A DNA stretch of 64,000 bases from Frankiales bacterium (GTDB lineage Bacteria; Actinomycetota; Actinomycetes; Mycobacteriales; SCTD01): positions 1 through 64,000 of the forward strand of contig JAODNA010000064.1 of assembly GCA_025465135.1 (NCBI GenBank). The letters are read 5' to 3'. The notes below the pieces were generated by a model. It did not search any database. It was not told the origin of the DNA and was given only the letters and a program-made list of their open reading frames with translations. The stretch's first letter is position 1; each line of letters opens with the position of its first letter. Below are positions 19,994 through 30,128 of this stretch, piece by piece. The translations under genes and the position numbers were made by a program.

Positions 19994-20761
19994 CTACCTC
20001 TTCCGGATGTTGGCGACAGCCTCGAGGCGCAGCTGGCGAAGGTGCTCGCGGCAGCCACTCACGACCCGCCGCCAGCCGTAGAGCCGCCAGTGCCGGACGA
20101 GCAGGTAGCAGTAGCCGAGATGCAGCACCCACGGCCGCCGTCGCAGGGTGGCCAGCATGCTTGTCGGGTGCTGCCGGTAGTTCAGCAACGGCTCGTCGAC
20201 GAGTACACCCGACAGCCCACGCCCGGCCAAACCAAGGTAGAAGTCCCAGTCCTCGCGGCCGCGCTTGAGCCGTTCGTTGTACCTGACCTCACGCACGAGA
20301 GCGGTCGGAAGCAGTGCGCTTGCATGGACGAAGTTCTCGCGCAGGAGACGCTCCACGTCCCATGGCGGAAAGCTCGAAGTCCCCGACGTCGCGCCGAACA
20401 TCCGGACCTGCGTGTAGGCGAACGCCGCTGTCGGCGTCTCCCGGATGGCCCGCAGGCAATGCTCGACGTACGTCGGCTCCAGGGTGTCATCGGCGTCGAG
20501 GAACATCACGTAGTCGGAGCTCACCAGTGCTGCGCCGGTGTTGCGGGCAGCGGACAGCCCTCGGCAGCGCTGCTGAACCAACCTCACCCTCGGCGCATAG
20601 GTCCGGGTGACGTCCGCAGTCGCGTCCGTGGAGCCGTCGTCAACGACGACGATCTCACTGAGGGTCAGCGTCTGTGCGAGGGCGCTCTCGATCGCCTCCG
20701 CCACCAGATGGCCGTAGTTGTGGCACGGAATCACGACCGCCACCTGATCGCCCGCAGTCAT
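19994..20761 (-). CDS. glycosyltransferase family 2
   Basis: VAVVIPCHNYGHLVAEAIESALAQTL...IVVVDDGSTDATADV; MFLDADDTLEP. Confidence 0.9.
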   Translation of the reverse strand: MTAGDQVAVVIPCHNYGHLVAEAIESALAQTLTLSEIVVVDDGSTDATADVTRTYAPRVRLVQQRCRGLSAARNTGAALVSSDYVMFLDADDTLEPTYVEHCLRAIRETPTAAFAYTQVRMFGATSGTSSFPPWDVERLLRENFVHASALLPTALVREVRYNERLKRGREDWDFYLGLAGRGLSGVLVDEPLLNYRQHPTSMLATLRRRPWVLHLGYCYLLVRHWRLYGWRRVVSGCREHLRQLRLEAVANIRKR

Positions 20762-21960
20762 GATCCGCCCCGTTTCGCGGCGATCGCCTCCAGCCAGACC
20801 CCCAGCTTTGCGGCAGCCGCGGCGGCAGGCGTGTGATGGGCGAGCACATGGGTCCGCCCGCGTCGGCCGTACGACGTCGCAAGCGCCTCATCCCGCAGGA
20901 AGGGCGCGAGCGCCACGGCGCACGCTTGGGCGTCCCCCGTCGGAAACGTCACCGCCCCGGCTGCCGGTCCTAGGTGCTCCGCGGCACCGCAACCGTCACT
21001 GATGACGACCGGTCGGCCGGCCGCCAGCGCCTCCAGGCACACCATGGAGTAGGGCTCGTAACGACTCGGGACGACCACAACACGACAACGCGCATAGAGA
21101 CCAGAGATCTCACCAGGTGACAAGCGGCCGGGCAGGTCGAGCGGAATCCCGAGGCGTTGTGCCTGCTCCTGCAGGATCTCCGAGACCCACCTGCCGTCCG
21201 CCTCGCGGGTGTCGCCACCCGCCATCGTCACCTTGAGCCCAGGAAAGCTCTCGGCGAGGATCGCAGCCGCCGACACGAGAATGTCCGGCCCCTTTCGGAG
21301 CTCGAGACGGCCCACCAGCACGACCAGCGGTGGGTTGTCCCCCGCCGCGGTGGGGGCCGGCCCCTCGACGGGCACCGGCATGGGAACCAATACAGGCGTC
21401 ACACGCGGTGGCAAGGCGGATTCACCCGACGCGAGGGTCCACGCCGCTCGGCTCGGCGCGGTGGTGACGTCGGCGCGGCCGGCGTCACGCGCTTCCCACC
21501 ACTCGGCAAGGCGGTGCTCCCGCTGAGGAATCCACCCGGCATGACTGCGAAACGCCCGGAGCGAACCGTGAACATGCCTGGCGTGCACAGCTGCCTTACT
21601 GCGCGGCACGAACCCGCCCTCACCAAGCCAGTCGGGACCCTCGATGACGTCGAAGGGCCCGTACGGCCGGAGGGCCAGGCGGGCTTGGACGGCTGCTTCC
21701 ACCCTGGCGCTGGCGGCCGGCCAGTGCGCCGCGATCCGTGCCGGCAGTGTCCACGGTCGCGTGACGACGGCTCGGTAGCCGGCGGCGGGCGACGCCGTCG
21801 CCCTCGACACAGGATCCCGCCCGAAGACGGTCACATCGACACCCATCTCGTGCAGACCCTGGGCCAGGTAGTGCGTGTACGAGCCGAGGCCGCCGCCGAA
21901 GGACGCGAGGCTGTACTCCTGCGCGAGCAGGGCTACGCGCGAGATCGTGTTCGATGTCAT
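20758..21960 (-). CDS. glycosyltransferase family 4
   Basis: MTSNTISRVALLAQEYSLASFGGGLGSYTHYLAQGL; VVVPSRYEPYSMVCLEALAAGRPVVISDGCGAAEHL; the 720-aa ORF-track version has a spurious N-terminal extension, start is ATG at 21958-21960. Confidence 0.9.
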   Translation of the reverse strand: MTSNTISRVALLAQEYSLASFGGGLGSYTHYLAQGLHEMGVDVTVFGRDPVSRATASPAAGYRAVVTRPWTLPARIAAHWPAASARVEAAVQARLALRPYGPFDVIEGPDWLGEGGFVPRSKAAVHARHVHGSLRAFRSHAGWIPQREHRLAEWWEARDAGRADVTTAPSRAAWTLASGESALPPRVTPVLVPMPVPVEGPAPTAAGDNPPLVVLVGRLELRKGPDILVSAAAILAESFPGLKVTMAGGDTREADGRWVSEILQEQAQRLGIPLDLPGRLSPGEISGLYARCRVVVVPSRYEPYSMVCLEALAAGRPVVISDGCGAAEHLGPAAGAVTFPTGDAQACAVALAPFLRDEALATSYGRRGRTHVLAHHTPAAAAAAKLGVWLEAIAAKRGGS

Positions 21961-22062
21961 CGCATCGCGCACGAGGGTGCAGACCACCTGTCGCCGTCGA
22001 TCCAGCCGTTGGACGCCACAACACGGTACTGGCTCATCGCTACCTGCCGATACGGTGCGCCC

Positions 22063-23124
22063 GTGGTCGCGACTCTGGAGGCCCCGCCGCCTCGAGCCGG
22101 GCGCATGCCATCCCTGACTGGTCTGCGCGGCATCGCAGCCAGCGCCGTCTTCGTGAATCACATCGACTATTGGCTCGACGGAACCCCGCTCGCCGGGCGA
22201 TGGGCGGCGCTGACCTATGTCGCCATCTGCGGCGTCATCCTCTTCTTCGTTCTCAGCGGGTTCCTGCTGGCCCAGCCGCAGTCGATGCGCGGCGGCAAAG
22301 GGAGCTTCTGGGCTCGGCGCGGTGCCCGCATCCTGCCCGTTTATCTGCTGAGCCTTGCTGTGATGTGGGCGTTCGGGATGTACCACGACCCTTCGGCCTC
22401 TCGACTTCGTCCGGGGAACCTGATCGCGAACCTCCTCCTCGTTCAGAGCTGGTCGTCCTCCGGGACGGGCGCCAGCATCAACCTGCCCGCCTGGTCGCTT
22501 AGCGTCGAGCTGCTCTTCTACGCACTGCTGCCACTCCTGATCCGTCCGTGCACCGCCGCGTTCAACAGGTGGCCTGGCGCGTCCCTCGGAGTCCTGCTGG
22601 TGATGGTCCAGGCGGGGGCCATGGCTGTCCGCTGGGGTGGCGCGAAGACGTTTCCGCCGGCGTACCTGCCGGTGTTCCTGCTGGGCGTCTACGCGGCGGC
22701 ACGCCCCGCCGTGGCTCGGTCCGCCCGGATCTACATACCGCTGGCGATCGGCGCCGTGGTCATCAGCACTCCCTTGCACTACTTCGGGCTGGTGGCGCCG
22801 GCCTTCGCGGTGCTCATCGGCTCGCTCGCGCGCCACGACACCACCGGCGAACGGAGCGTGCTCACCGGTGGTACCGCCCAGCGTTTGGGCGTGTGGTCCT
22901 ACGCGTTCTTCCTGTTTCACGTCCCCGTGGGATTCGTTTTGGTGTCCCTCATCAGCAAGCCGAACGACTCGACTGCCGGGCTGTCGTGGTCAGCGATCCA
23001 GTTCGCCGCGTCCTGGACAGTCGCCGCGCTGATCTACCGCCTGGTCGAGGAACCGGCTCGCCTGACGTTGTCACGACCCCGGGGAAACGCTTCCACGACA
23101 AGTGGGTTGCCTCCGGTAGGTTGA
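22063..23124 (+). CDS. acyltransferase 3 family membrane protein
   Basis: MPSLTGLRGIAASAVFVNHIDYW; ILFFVLSGFLLAQP; WSLSVELLFYALLPL; start GTG 22063 (or ATG 22105), long upstream ORF extension rejected. Confidence 0.88.
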   Translation: MVATLEAPPPRAGRMPSLTGLRGIAASAVFVNHIDYWLDGTPLAGRWAALTYVAICGVILFFVLSGFLLAQPQSMRGGKGSFWARRGARILPVYLLSLAVMWAFGMYHDPSASRLRPGNLIANLLLVQSWSSSGTGASINLPAWSLSVELLFYALLPLLIRPCTAAFNRWPGASLGVLLVMVQAGAMAVRWGGAKTFPPAYLPVFLLGVYAAARPAVARSARIYIPLAIGAVVISTPLHYFGLVAPAFAVLIGSLARHDTTGERSVLTGGTAQRLGVWSYAFFLFHVPVGFVLVSLISKPNDSTAGLSWSAIQFAASWTVAALIYRLVEEPARLTLSRPRGNASTTSGLPPVG

Positions 23125-23128
23125 CGCC

Positions 23129-24517
23129 GTGGAGGCCGCCAGTGCGCTTGGGCTGCTGCGGCGACGGTGGCTGCCTCTGCTCGTCTGCATCCTGATTGGA
23201 CTGTCCGCAGCCTTTGTTGTAACTCGACAGACTCCAAAGACGTACGCAGCCTCCACGACGCTGATCATCAACATCCCTAACGCGGGCAGTTCGGCTGAGG
23301 CACTCCAGGGTCTGCAGCTGTCGACCCAGCTCCTCAAGAGCTACGCATCCATTGCCACGTCGCGATCGTCTGCCGAGCAGATTCGCAAGCGACTGGGTCT
23401 GTCCGACTCCGCGGACAGCATTCGCGGGAGCCTCAGCGCTACCCCGGAGCCGGAGACCCTGCTTATCTCTCTGTCAGCGACGGCGCCCCAACCAGGCAGA
23501 GCGGCGGACATCGCGAATGCCGCCGCCGCGGTTCTGATCGACTCCGTGCGAACCTTGGAAAGTGGCAAGAGCGCACGGGTGGATCCACGCGTAGTAGACG
23601 CCGCCATTCCGTCCTTCAGTCCAGTCCGACCCCGACCCAAGATCAATATGGCCATCGGCCTCTTCGTCGGCCTCATAAGTGGTTTGGCCGCGGCTTTGCT
23701 GATCGAGGCCCTCGATCGCGCCGTCAAGACGACGGCTCAGGCTGAGGCAGGTTTCGGTGCCCCGCTCCTCGCCGTCGTACCGCGCCTGCCCAGCGTCAAG
23801 GGCCGTCAGCTCCCTTCGATCGACAACCCACTGACCCCCGCGGGAGAGGCCTACCGCAACCTACGCACCGCGGTGCGGTTCATCAGCCCTGATCACCCCC
23901 TGCGGACCGTGCTCGTGACATCACCCGGGCCGGGGGAAGGCAAGACGACGACGGCGACGAACCTGGCGGTGTCGCTGGCCCAAGCAGGGGAACGCGTCGT
24001 CCTCGTCGACGCCGACCTGCGACGCGGCCGGGTCGTCGACATCTTCGGCCTTCCGGGCGGTGTGGGCCTCACCTCGGTCATCACCCACACTGCCACGTTG
24101 GAAGAGGCTCTCCAAGGCTCACAGGACCGGCTCGCCGTACTGGGCACCGGTCCGCTCCCGCCCAACCCGTCCGAGCTGTTGGGGTCAGAGGCCATGGCCC
24201 AGATCCTGGAACAACTCCGACCGATCGCCGACGTGGTCGTGCTCGACGGCCCTCCGGTGCTCGCCGTGAGCGACGCTGTTGCGCTCGCGACCCAGGTCGA
24301 CGGGGTCGTCATGGTGGCGCGGGCAGGCAGCACGGATCGCCAAGACGCCTTCGAGGCGGCTCAGCGACTCGAGCGCGTGAGCGCTCACGTGGTGGGGTGC
24401 GTGTTGAACGGAGCAGCCAAGACAACAACGGCGTACTACGACGGCTACCAGTACCTCCCCAAGCCGCCGACGAAGGAAGAAGCCGAACCGCGGAGGGGAC
24501 GTCGGGTCGCCAGGTAG
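23129..24517 (+). CDS. polysaccharide chain-length determinant / BY-kinase fusion (Wzz-CpsD type)
   Basis: N-terminal Wzz-like TM domain; TSPGPGEGKTTTATNLAVSLAQ Walker A, VVLVDADLRRG Walker A', VVLDGPPVLAVSDA Walker B; Tyr-containing tail YYDGYQY. Confidence 0.9.
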   Translation: MEAASALGLLRRRWLPLLVCILIGLSAAFVVTRQTPKTYAASTTLIINIPNAGSSAEALQGLQLSTQLLKSYASIATSRSSAEQIRKRLGLSDSADSIRGSLSATPEPETLLISLSATAPQPGRAADIANAAAAVLIDSVRTLESGKSARVDPRVVDAAIPSFSPVRPRPKINMAIGLFVGLISGLAAALLIEALDRAVKTTAQAEAGFGAPLLAVVPRLPSVKGRQLPSIDNPLTPAGEAYRNLRTAVRFISPDHPLRTVLVTSPGPGEGKTTTATNLAVSLAQAGERVVLVDADLRRGRVVDIFGLPGGVGLTSVITHTATLEEALQGSQDRLAVLGTGPLPPNPSELLGSEAMAQILEQLRPIADVVVLDGPPVLAVSDAVALATQVDGVVMVARAGSTDRQDAFEAAQRLERVSAHVVGCVLNGAAKTTTAYYDGYQYLPKPPTKEEAEPRRGRRVAR

Positions 24518-24561
24518 CCCACCTCCCTTGCGCCCCGCAGCCGCGATGGAATGCTGACCCG

Positions 24562-24774
24562 GTGACAAGCCCAACCCTCCCCCTCTGCCCGCAGTGCGGA
24601 CAGCCGTCCGAGGTGATCGACGGCACGGAGGCGGACATCTGCCCTTCCTGCCGAGAGGCGCCGGTCAGCGAGCGACCGGCCTGGTCGGCCCTCGAGATCG
24701 CCGGCGTCGTGGGCCTGCTGCTCGGAAGCGCCTGCATCGTCATCGCGATCGTCGCTGTCGTCGTCCGCGGGTGA
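24562..24774 (+). CDS. small zinc-ribbon single-TM protein
   Basis: VTSPTLPLCPQCGQPSEVIDGTEADICPSCREAP (CxxC-CxxC) plus hydrophobic C-terminal helix; GTG start. Confidence 0.65.
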   Translation: MTSPTLPLCPQCGQPSEVIDGTEADICPSCREAPVSERPAWSALEIAGVVGLLLGSACIVIAIVAVVVRG

Positions 24775-24787
24775 CCGGCCACTCCGC

Positions 24788-26557
24788 GTGAGCCTCCGAC
24801 GAGCGTTAGCCCTCTTTGTCCTGGTGCTGCTGGCCGGATCCGGTTGGCTCGCCGTACGAGGCCTCGCGGCAAAGCGCGAGCTCACGGCGGCCCGCGCTGA
24901 GCTGGCCACCGCGCGGTCCGCCCTCCTCGAGCAGCATCTCGACGCCGCACGCATCGCCATCTCCGCGGCCGGCATCCACACGGCACGCGGCCGGACCCTG
25001 ACCGACGACCCCGTCTGGAAGGTCGCGTCGCACATCCCGCTGGCCGGCCGCTCGGTCGCCGTCGTACGAAGCCTCTCGGCGTCGGCGGACGTGCTTGCAC
25101 GACAGGTGCTGCCCGGTGCGCTCGTGAGCGCCGAGACGCTCGACCCCGCCAGGGTCCGGCGCGGCGACGGAAGCATCGACCTGGCAGCCGTACGACGCTC
25201 GCAGCCCGGCCTCGATCAGCTTGCCGAGCAAACGCGCGTCCAGCGCCGACGGACGACGTCCTTGCCCACCGGACTGCTGCTGCCGCCCATCGCCCGGGCC
25301 CGCCGCGAGTTCGCCGACCAGCTGCGTCAGCTCGACGAGGCAGCAACCGCCGCGGCGCGAGTTGCGGGCGTCCTCCCCGCGCTGCTCGGCGGCGATCGCC
25401 CGCGGACTTACTTCGTGATGGTGCAGCAGACGTCGGAGAGCCGCGGCACCGGTGGGCTGACCGGAGGCTTCGCGGTGCTGCGCGCGACGGGGGGTCGCCT
25501 GCAGGTCACCGCGCAAGGCACCGACGCCGACCTGCGCAACGGCCCGATCCCGCCGCCGACCGGGGTTCCGATGGACTACATCGACCTGTACGCCGACAAC
25601 GGCGCCTTCGACCTCTGGCAGAACGTCAACCTCAGCCCTGACCTCCCTGTCGTCGCGCGCGTCGTCGCCGCCCGGTGGCGGAAGCAGAGCGGGCAGGCGA
25701 TCGACGGCGTCATGACCGTGGACTCGCTGGCCCTCGCCGACATCCTGCGCGGCAGCGGACCGGTGGACGTCGGCAACGGGGTCACCGTGGCGCCGGAGCA
25801 GCTGCCCGACTACCTCGCCCTCGGCCAGTACCGCGACTTCCCCGCCATCTCCGAGCAGAACGCACGCAAGGAGCGGCTCGGGGCGGTCGCGCGGCTGGCC
25901 CTGCAACGCCTGACAGCGGGTGCTGGCAGCAGCGCGGACCTGGCCAGGGGCCTGAGCGACGCCCTTCGCTCCGGTCACCTGAGGATGGCCAGCGATGACC
26001 CGGCTCTGCGCACCCTGCACAACGAGGGCGTCGACGGATCGCTGCCCACCGGCTCCGCACCCGTCGCGTACCCGGTGCTGTTCAACGCGAGCGGCGGCAA
26101 GCTCGACTACTTCATCGACCGCGCGGTCAGCTACGCCGCAGGCGCATGCACCGGCTCACGGCGCCGCAGCCACATCACCGTCGACCTGCGCAACGGGGCA
26201 CCGGCCACAGGCCTTCCCCCGTACGTCACCATCCACCTCAACCAGGACGGGCAGCGTGCGTCGTACGACGACGCCGTGGTGCTCGCGGTGTTCACGACGC
26301 GAGGTGCTCAGTTCGACGGGGCATCCCTCGACGGCACGCCGATCAGCATGGCGCCGATGGGGAACGGGCCGTACCTGTCGAAGGGCACCGAGGCAGGCTT
26401 ACCGGTCTGGTACCTCTACCTCGACCTGCCCAGGGGTGAGACCCGGCGGCTCGTGCTCGACCTGAACGAGCCGGTCAGCTCGGGGGCGGCGCGCATGCCG
26501 GAGCAGCCGCTGGCGCGACCGATGAGGGTCACGACCAGGGTGCCGACCTGCGGCTGA
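24788..26557 (+). CDS. DUF4012 domain-containing protein
   Basis: TYFVMVQQTSESRGTGGLTGGFAVLRATGGRLQV motif and N-terminal TM; GTG start. Confidence 0.88.
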   Translation: MSLRRALALFVLVLLAGSGWLAVRGLAAKRELTAARAELATARSALLEQHLDAARIAISAAGIHTARGRTLTDDPVWKVASHIPLAGRSVAVVRSLSASADVLARQVLPGALVSAETLDPARVRRGDGSIDLAAVRRSQPGLDQLAEQTRVQRRRTTSLPTGLLLPPIARARREFADQLRQLDEAATAAARVAGVLPALLGGDRPRTYFVMVQQTSESRGTGGLTGGFAVLRATGGRLQVTAQGTDADLRNGPIPPPTGVPMDYIDLYADNGAFDLWQNVNLSPDLPVVARVVAARWRKQSGQAIDGVMTVDSLALADILRGSGPVDVGNGVTVAPEQLPDYLALGQYRDFPAISEQNARKERLGAVARLALQRLTAGAGSSADLARGLSDALRSGHLRMASDDPALRTLHNEGVDGSLPTGSAPVAYPVLFNASGGKLDYFIDRAVSYAAGACTGSRRRSHITVDLRNGAPATGLPPYVTIHLNQDGQRASYDDAVVLAVFTTRGAQFDGASLDGTPISMAPMGNGPYLSKGTEAGLPVWYLYLDLPRGETRRLVLDLNEPVSSGAARMPEQPLARPMRVTTRVPTCG

Positions 26558-26561
26558 GGAC

Positions 26562-27173
26562 CTATGCGGCGAGACGGCGGCGGCGGCCACCGGCGACGGC
26601 AACGCCACCGGCACCGACGAGCACGACGCCGAAGAGACCCACGGCGGCGATCTCCGCACCTGTGCGCGGCAGCGGCCCGATGCCCGTGCCGTTGCCACCT
26701 CCGCCGGCGCCGGTCGCTGCGATGACCTGGATGGGGACCGGGACCGTGGCGGCCTTCCCGTTGGCTGCCAGCCCGCGGAACACGATGTGGTGTGCCCCCA
26801 GCGACAGACTGGCAGGGATGACCACGTCACCGTCGACGACGCCGGCGCTGTCGGCCCGGAACGTGTCGAGGTAGATCGGCGTCGACTGGGCGTAGACCTT
26901 GACGTTGCTGTTGGGCTGCCAGTCCTGCCCGTGCACGTGCTCCTTCTGGCCGTGCTCGACGGTGTCGTCGCCGACGTTGCCCTTGGGCTTGCACTGCCCG
27001 GGCGGGTAGTGACCGTTGGGGTTGGGGCAGTTGCTGCCCGGCGACGCGGACGGGGTCGGCTTCGGCTTCGCCGCGGCGGCCGGGCCGGCGGAGGCCGCGG
27101 ACTGCAGCCCGAGGACACCCAGACCGGACAGGGCGAGCGCGGCGGTCGTCGCCGCGACGCGTGACACCATCAT
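26562..27173 (-). CDS. secreted cell-wall protein with LPXTG-type sorting signal
   Basis: N-terminal signal peptide; C-terminal GPLPRTGAEIAAVGLFGVVLVGAGGVAVAGGRRRRLAA (LPRTG, TM, Arg tail). Confidence 0.85.
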   Translation of the reverse strand: MMVSRVAATTAALALSGLGVLGLQSAASAGPAAAAKPKPTPSASPGSNCPNPNGHYPPGQCKPKGNVGDDTVEHGQKEHVHGQDWQPNSNVKVYAQSTPIYLDTFRADSAGVVDGDVVIPASLSLGAHHIVFRGLAANGKAATVPVPIQVIAATGAGGGGNGTGIGPLPRTGAEIAAVGLFGVVLVGAGGVAVAGGRRRRLAA

Positions 27174-27400
27174 GAAGAACAGCTCCCAGGGAAGATCGCG
27201 AACGTCCAGTCGTCCTTCGGCAGTTTGCCCGCGCAGATCAAGCAGATGACCGTTTTCGCCACATTGGCTACTTGCCGCTACCTACTTCAACGGTCGAGTA
27301 ACCCTTTCGTCGCGGGTGGGCCAGGGTAAGTGCGATCTTTCACACGCAACGACGTTGCTCAGCGGAGAGACCTCTCCGCGACGAGGGAGGCCTCGAGCGG

Positions 27401-28867
27401 ATGGCGCTGAGCGTGGAGGAGCGGGCCGTGACTGCGCTGTCGCTGCCCTCGGCGGACGCGGCCCGCTGGCTGCGGCGCTACCGCGTGTGCCTCCTCCTCG
27501 GCGACGCCACCGCGCTGCTCCTGGCCGGCGTGATCGCCGTACAGGCCCGGTTCGGTGCCTCAGCCGGCGGCGTGCACGGGCTCTCCTACTACGGCGTCGC
27601 AGCGCTGGTCGGGCTGGCCTGGCTCGCGGCGCTGGCCAGCAGCCGCTGCTACGAGGCGCGGTTCCTCGGCAGCGGGCCGGAGGAGTACCGGCGGATCAGC
27701 AACGCCTCCGTCCACGTCGTCGCCGCCGTCGCCCTCGTCTGCTACGGGCTGAAGCTCGACGTCGCCCGTGGCTTCGTCGCCCTCGTCCTTCCGCTCGGCA
27801 CCGTCCTGCTGCTCCTCGGGCGGTACGTCGCCAGGCAGGAGCTCTACCGCAAGCGCCGCCACGGCCGCTGCAGTCACCGCGTGCTGGTGGTTGGGGCCGC
27901 CGGGCCGGCTGAGGACCTGATCCGCCAGCTGCGTCACGAGCCCCTCGCCGGTCTCCAGGTCGTGGGTGCCTGCCTTCCCGGTGGCGGCGGTGCGGCCCTC
28001 GAGGTCGCTGGCGCGCAGATCCCCGTGGTCGGTTCGCTGTCGACCGTCGTGGCAGCGATGACCGAGGTGCGCGCCGACACCCTCGCCATCGCGTCCTCGC
28101 CGGGCATCACCGGCGAGGCGCTGCGCCGCCTGTCCTACGAGCTCGAGGGAACCGGCGTCGACCTGCTCGTTGCCCCTGCCCTCACCAACGTCACCGGGAC
28201 GCGCATTCACATCCGGCCGGTCGCCGGGCTCCCGCTGCTCCACGTCGACGAGCCCGAGCTGACCGGCGGGCGCAAGGTCGTCAAGAACGTCTTCGACTGG
28301 TCGACGGCGCTCGTCATGCTGGTGCTCCTGCTGCCGCTACTGCTCGGCATCTCCGTCGCCGTACGACTCAGCAGCAAGGGGCCCGTCTTGTTCCGGCAGA
28401 TCCGAGTCGGCCGCGACGGGAGCCTGTTCTGCATCTACAAGTTCCGCACCATGTACGCCGACGCAGAGCAGCGGCTGGCCGAGCTCGCCGCCGCCAACGA
28501 GCACGACGGCGTGCTGTTCAAGATGCGCGAGGACCCGCGCGTGACCCGTGTCGGGCGCTTCCTCCGGCACTACTCCCTCGACGAGTTCCCTCAGCTGGTC
28601 AACGTCATCCGCGGCCAGATGTCCCTGGTGGGTCCGCGGCCCCCGCTGCCGAGCGAGGTGGAGCAGTACGAAGGCCATGCCCACCGCCGGCTGCTGGTGC
28701 GGCCCGGCTGCACCGGGCTCTGGCAGGTGAGCGGACGATCCAACCTCTCCTGGGAGGACACCGTCCGCCTGGACCTGCAGTACGTCGAGAACTGGTCGCT
28801 GGGCCTGGACCTGCTGATCCTCGTGAAATCCGTCCTCGCGGTGGTGCGAGGCTCCGGCGCGTACTGA
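27401..28867 (+). CDS. polyprenyl-phosphate sugar-1-phosphate transferase (WbaP-like, long form)
   Basis: Multi-TM N-terminus; KGPVLFRQIRVGRDGSLFCIYKFRTMYADAE; SLVGPRPPLPSEVEQYEGHAHRRLLVRPGCTGLWQVSGRSNLSWEDTVRLDLQYVENWSL. Confidence 0.93.
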   Translation: MALSVEERAVTALSLPSADAARWLRRYRVCLLLGDATALLLAGVIAVQARFGASAGGVHGLSYYGVAALVGLAWLAALASSRCYEARFLGSGPEEYRRISNASVHVVAAVALVCYGLKLDVARGFVALVLPLGTVLLLLGRYVARQELYRKRRHGRCSHRVLVVGAAGPAEDLIRQLRHEPLAGLQVVGACLPGGGGAALEVAGAQIPVVGSLSTVVAAMTEVRADTLAIASSPGITGEALRRLSYELEGTGVDLLVAPALTNVTGTRIHIRPVAGLPLLHVDEPELTGGRKVVKNVFDWSTALVMLVLLLPLLLGISVAVRLSSKGPVLFRQIRVGRDGSLFCIYKFRTMYADAEQRLAELAAANEHDGVLFKMREDPRVTRVGRFLRHYSLDEFPQLVNVIRGQMSLVGPRPPLPSEVEQYEGHAHRRLLVRPGCTGLWQVSGRSNLSWEDTVRLDLQYVENWSLGLDLLILVKSVLAVVRGSGAY

Positions 28868-28913
28868 CCGCGGAGACATACTGTCGGCTGCGACCTAGCG
28901 CGCGGGAGGACAG

Positions 28914-30128
28914 ATGGAGGCCGAGGAGCGGCTGCTCGAAGCGCTGCGCGACCAGATCGTCGCCGGCCAGGTCGAGACGTTGCTGTCCCTCGAGCACTCC
29001 TCGGCCTCCCTGCGCAGCGAGGCAGAGGCGCTGAAGGCTGCGGCGGGAACGGCGCTGCAGGACGTGGCTGGGCTGTCGGCGGACTTCGCGACCTCGGCGC
29101 GGACGGCCGCTGCCTACCTGGCCACTGCCGCCCGGGACGCCGTCGCCGCTGCCGCCGCCGCGATCAACGAGGAAGCCAACCAGGCTGTCGCGCGCGTGCG
29201 TGCTGAGACCGCGGCAGCTGAGGCCTCACTCGCCACAGCGGTGCGACAGGCCGCCGATGAGCTCAGCGACCGGGTGGAGACATCGCTCGCGGCGAGCGCC
29301 CATCAGGTCGACGCGGCGGCGGCATCGCTGTCGGAGCAGACGGGGACAGTCGCGGCTCACATCGCTGAGGCACAACGGACCGTGGTCGATGCGATCGTCG
29401 AGGCGGCGCACGTCGCCGACATCGCTCGGAAGGGACTCGCCGAGCAGGTCGCCCGGGCGGGGGAATCCGTTCGCGCGGCGGGTGAGGACGTGAGCGCCGC
29501 CGCCGACGCGTCACGGCAGCGGCTGATTGCCGAGCTGACCGCGGAGCGGCAGGAGTGGGCGGGGGTCCTGTCCGAGGGGCTGGGCAGTGCCGAAGAGGCG
29601 ACCGCGCGGATGGCCGAGCGCGTCACCGACGCAGGAGCCGGTACTTCCGAGGGGATGGCGGTCGTCGGCGAGCGCATCGTGGCCGCCCTCGAGGAACAGG
29701 GAGAGGTCCTTGCCGGCCACGCGGCCGGCTTCAGCGGCGACGTCGAGAACCTGCTGGTGCGGTGGGAGAAGCGCGACGCCCGCCGGGACTCCCGGGCAGA
29801 GGACCGGCTCGCGGCCCTGGTCCAGCGCATCGATGCCGGCTGGCAGGAGCTCGCGGCGGCGGTGACCGCGGAGACGGAGCGCATGGCCACCCGCGACCGG
29901 ACCCAGGAGCGGCAGCGAGCGCAGGAGTTCGCCATCGTGCTCGAGGACGTCCTCGGCCGCGCGGGCCTGTCGACCCGCGGCCTCCGGGGCCGGATCTTGA
30001 AGGTCCTCGAGGAGGACCGAGCTGCCGAGCCCGCTCCGACTCCGATCCCCGAGAAGGCCGCCGAGCCGGCGACGCCGACGCCGCGAGCCCGACGGAAGAA
30101 GCCCGTGCAGACCGACGAGGAGAGCTGA
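28914..30128 (+). CDS. Ala-rich coiled-coil protein
   Basis: Continuous heptad-like Ala/Glu-rich sequence, charged tail; start shortly downstream of sugar transferase. Confidence 0.75.
   Translation: MEAEERLLEALRDQIVAGQVETLLSLEHSSASLRSEAEALKAAAGTALQDVAGLSADFATSARTAAAYLATAARDAVAAAAAAINEEANQAVARVRAETAAAEASLATAVRQAADELSDRVETSLAASAHQVDAAAASLSEQTGTVAAHIAEAQRTVVDAIVEAAHVADIARKGLAEQVARAGESVRAAGEDVSAAADASRQRLIAELTAERQEWAGVLSEGLGSAEEATARMAERVTDAGAGTSEGMAVVGERIVAALEEQGEVLAGHAAGFSGDVENLLVRWEKRDARRDSRAEDRLAALVQRIDAGWQELAAAVTAETERMATRDRTQERQRAQEFAIVLEDVLGRAGLSTRGLRGRILKVLEEDRAAEPAPTPIPEKAAEPATPTPRARRKKPVQTDEES

Noticed and set aside
21157-22062. N-terminal extension of the 655-aa ORF 21157-23124
   Set aside because: Antisense to the GT4 gene and non-domain-like; acyltransferase starts at GTG 22063 or ATG 22105.
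21961-22920. N-terminal 320 aa of the 720-aa ORF 20758-22920
   Set aside because: Antisense to the acyltransferase-3 gene; real GT4 start MTSNTISRVALL is at 21960.
27174-27400. Possible riboswitch in the 227-bp divergent intergenic region
   Set aside because: I could not match any known c-di-GMP, c-di-AMP or other riboswitch core; left uncalled without covariance search.
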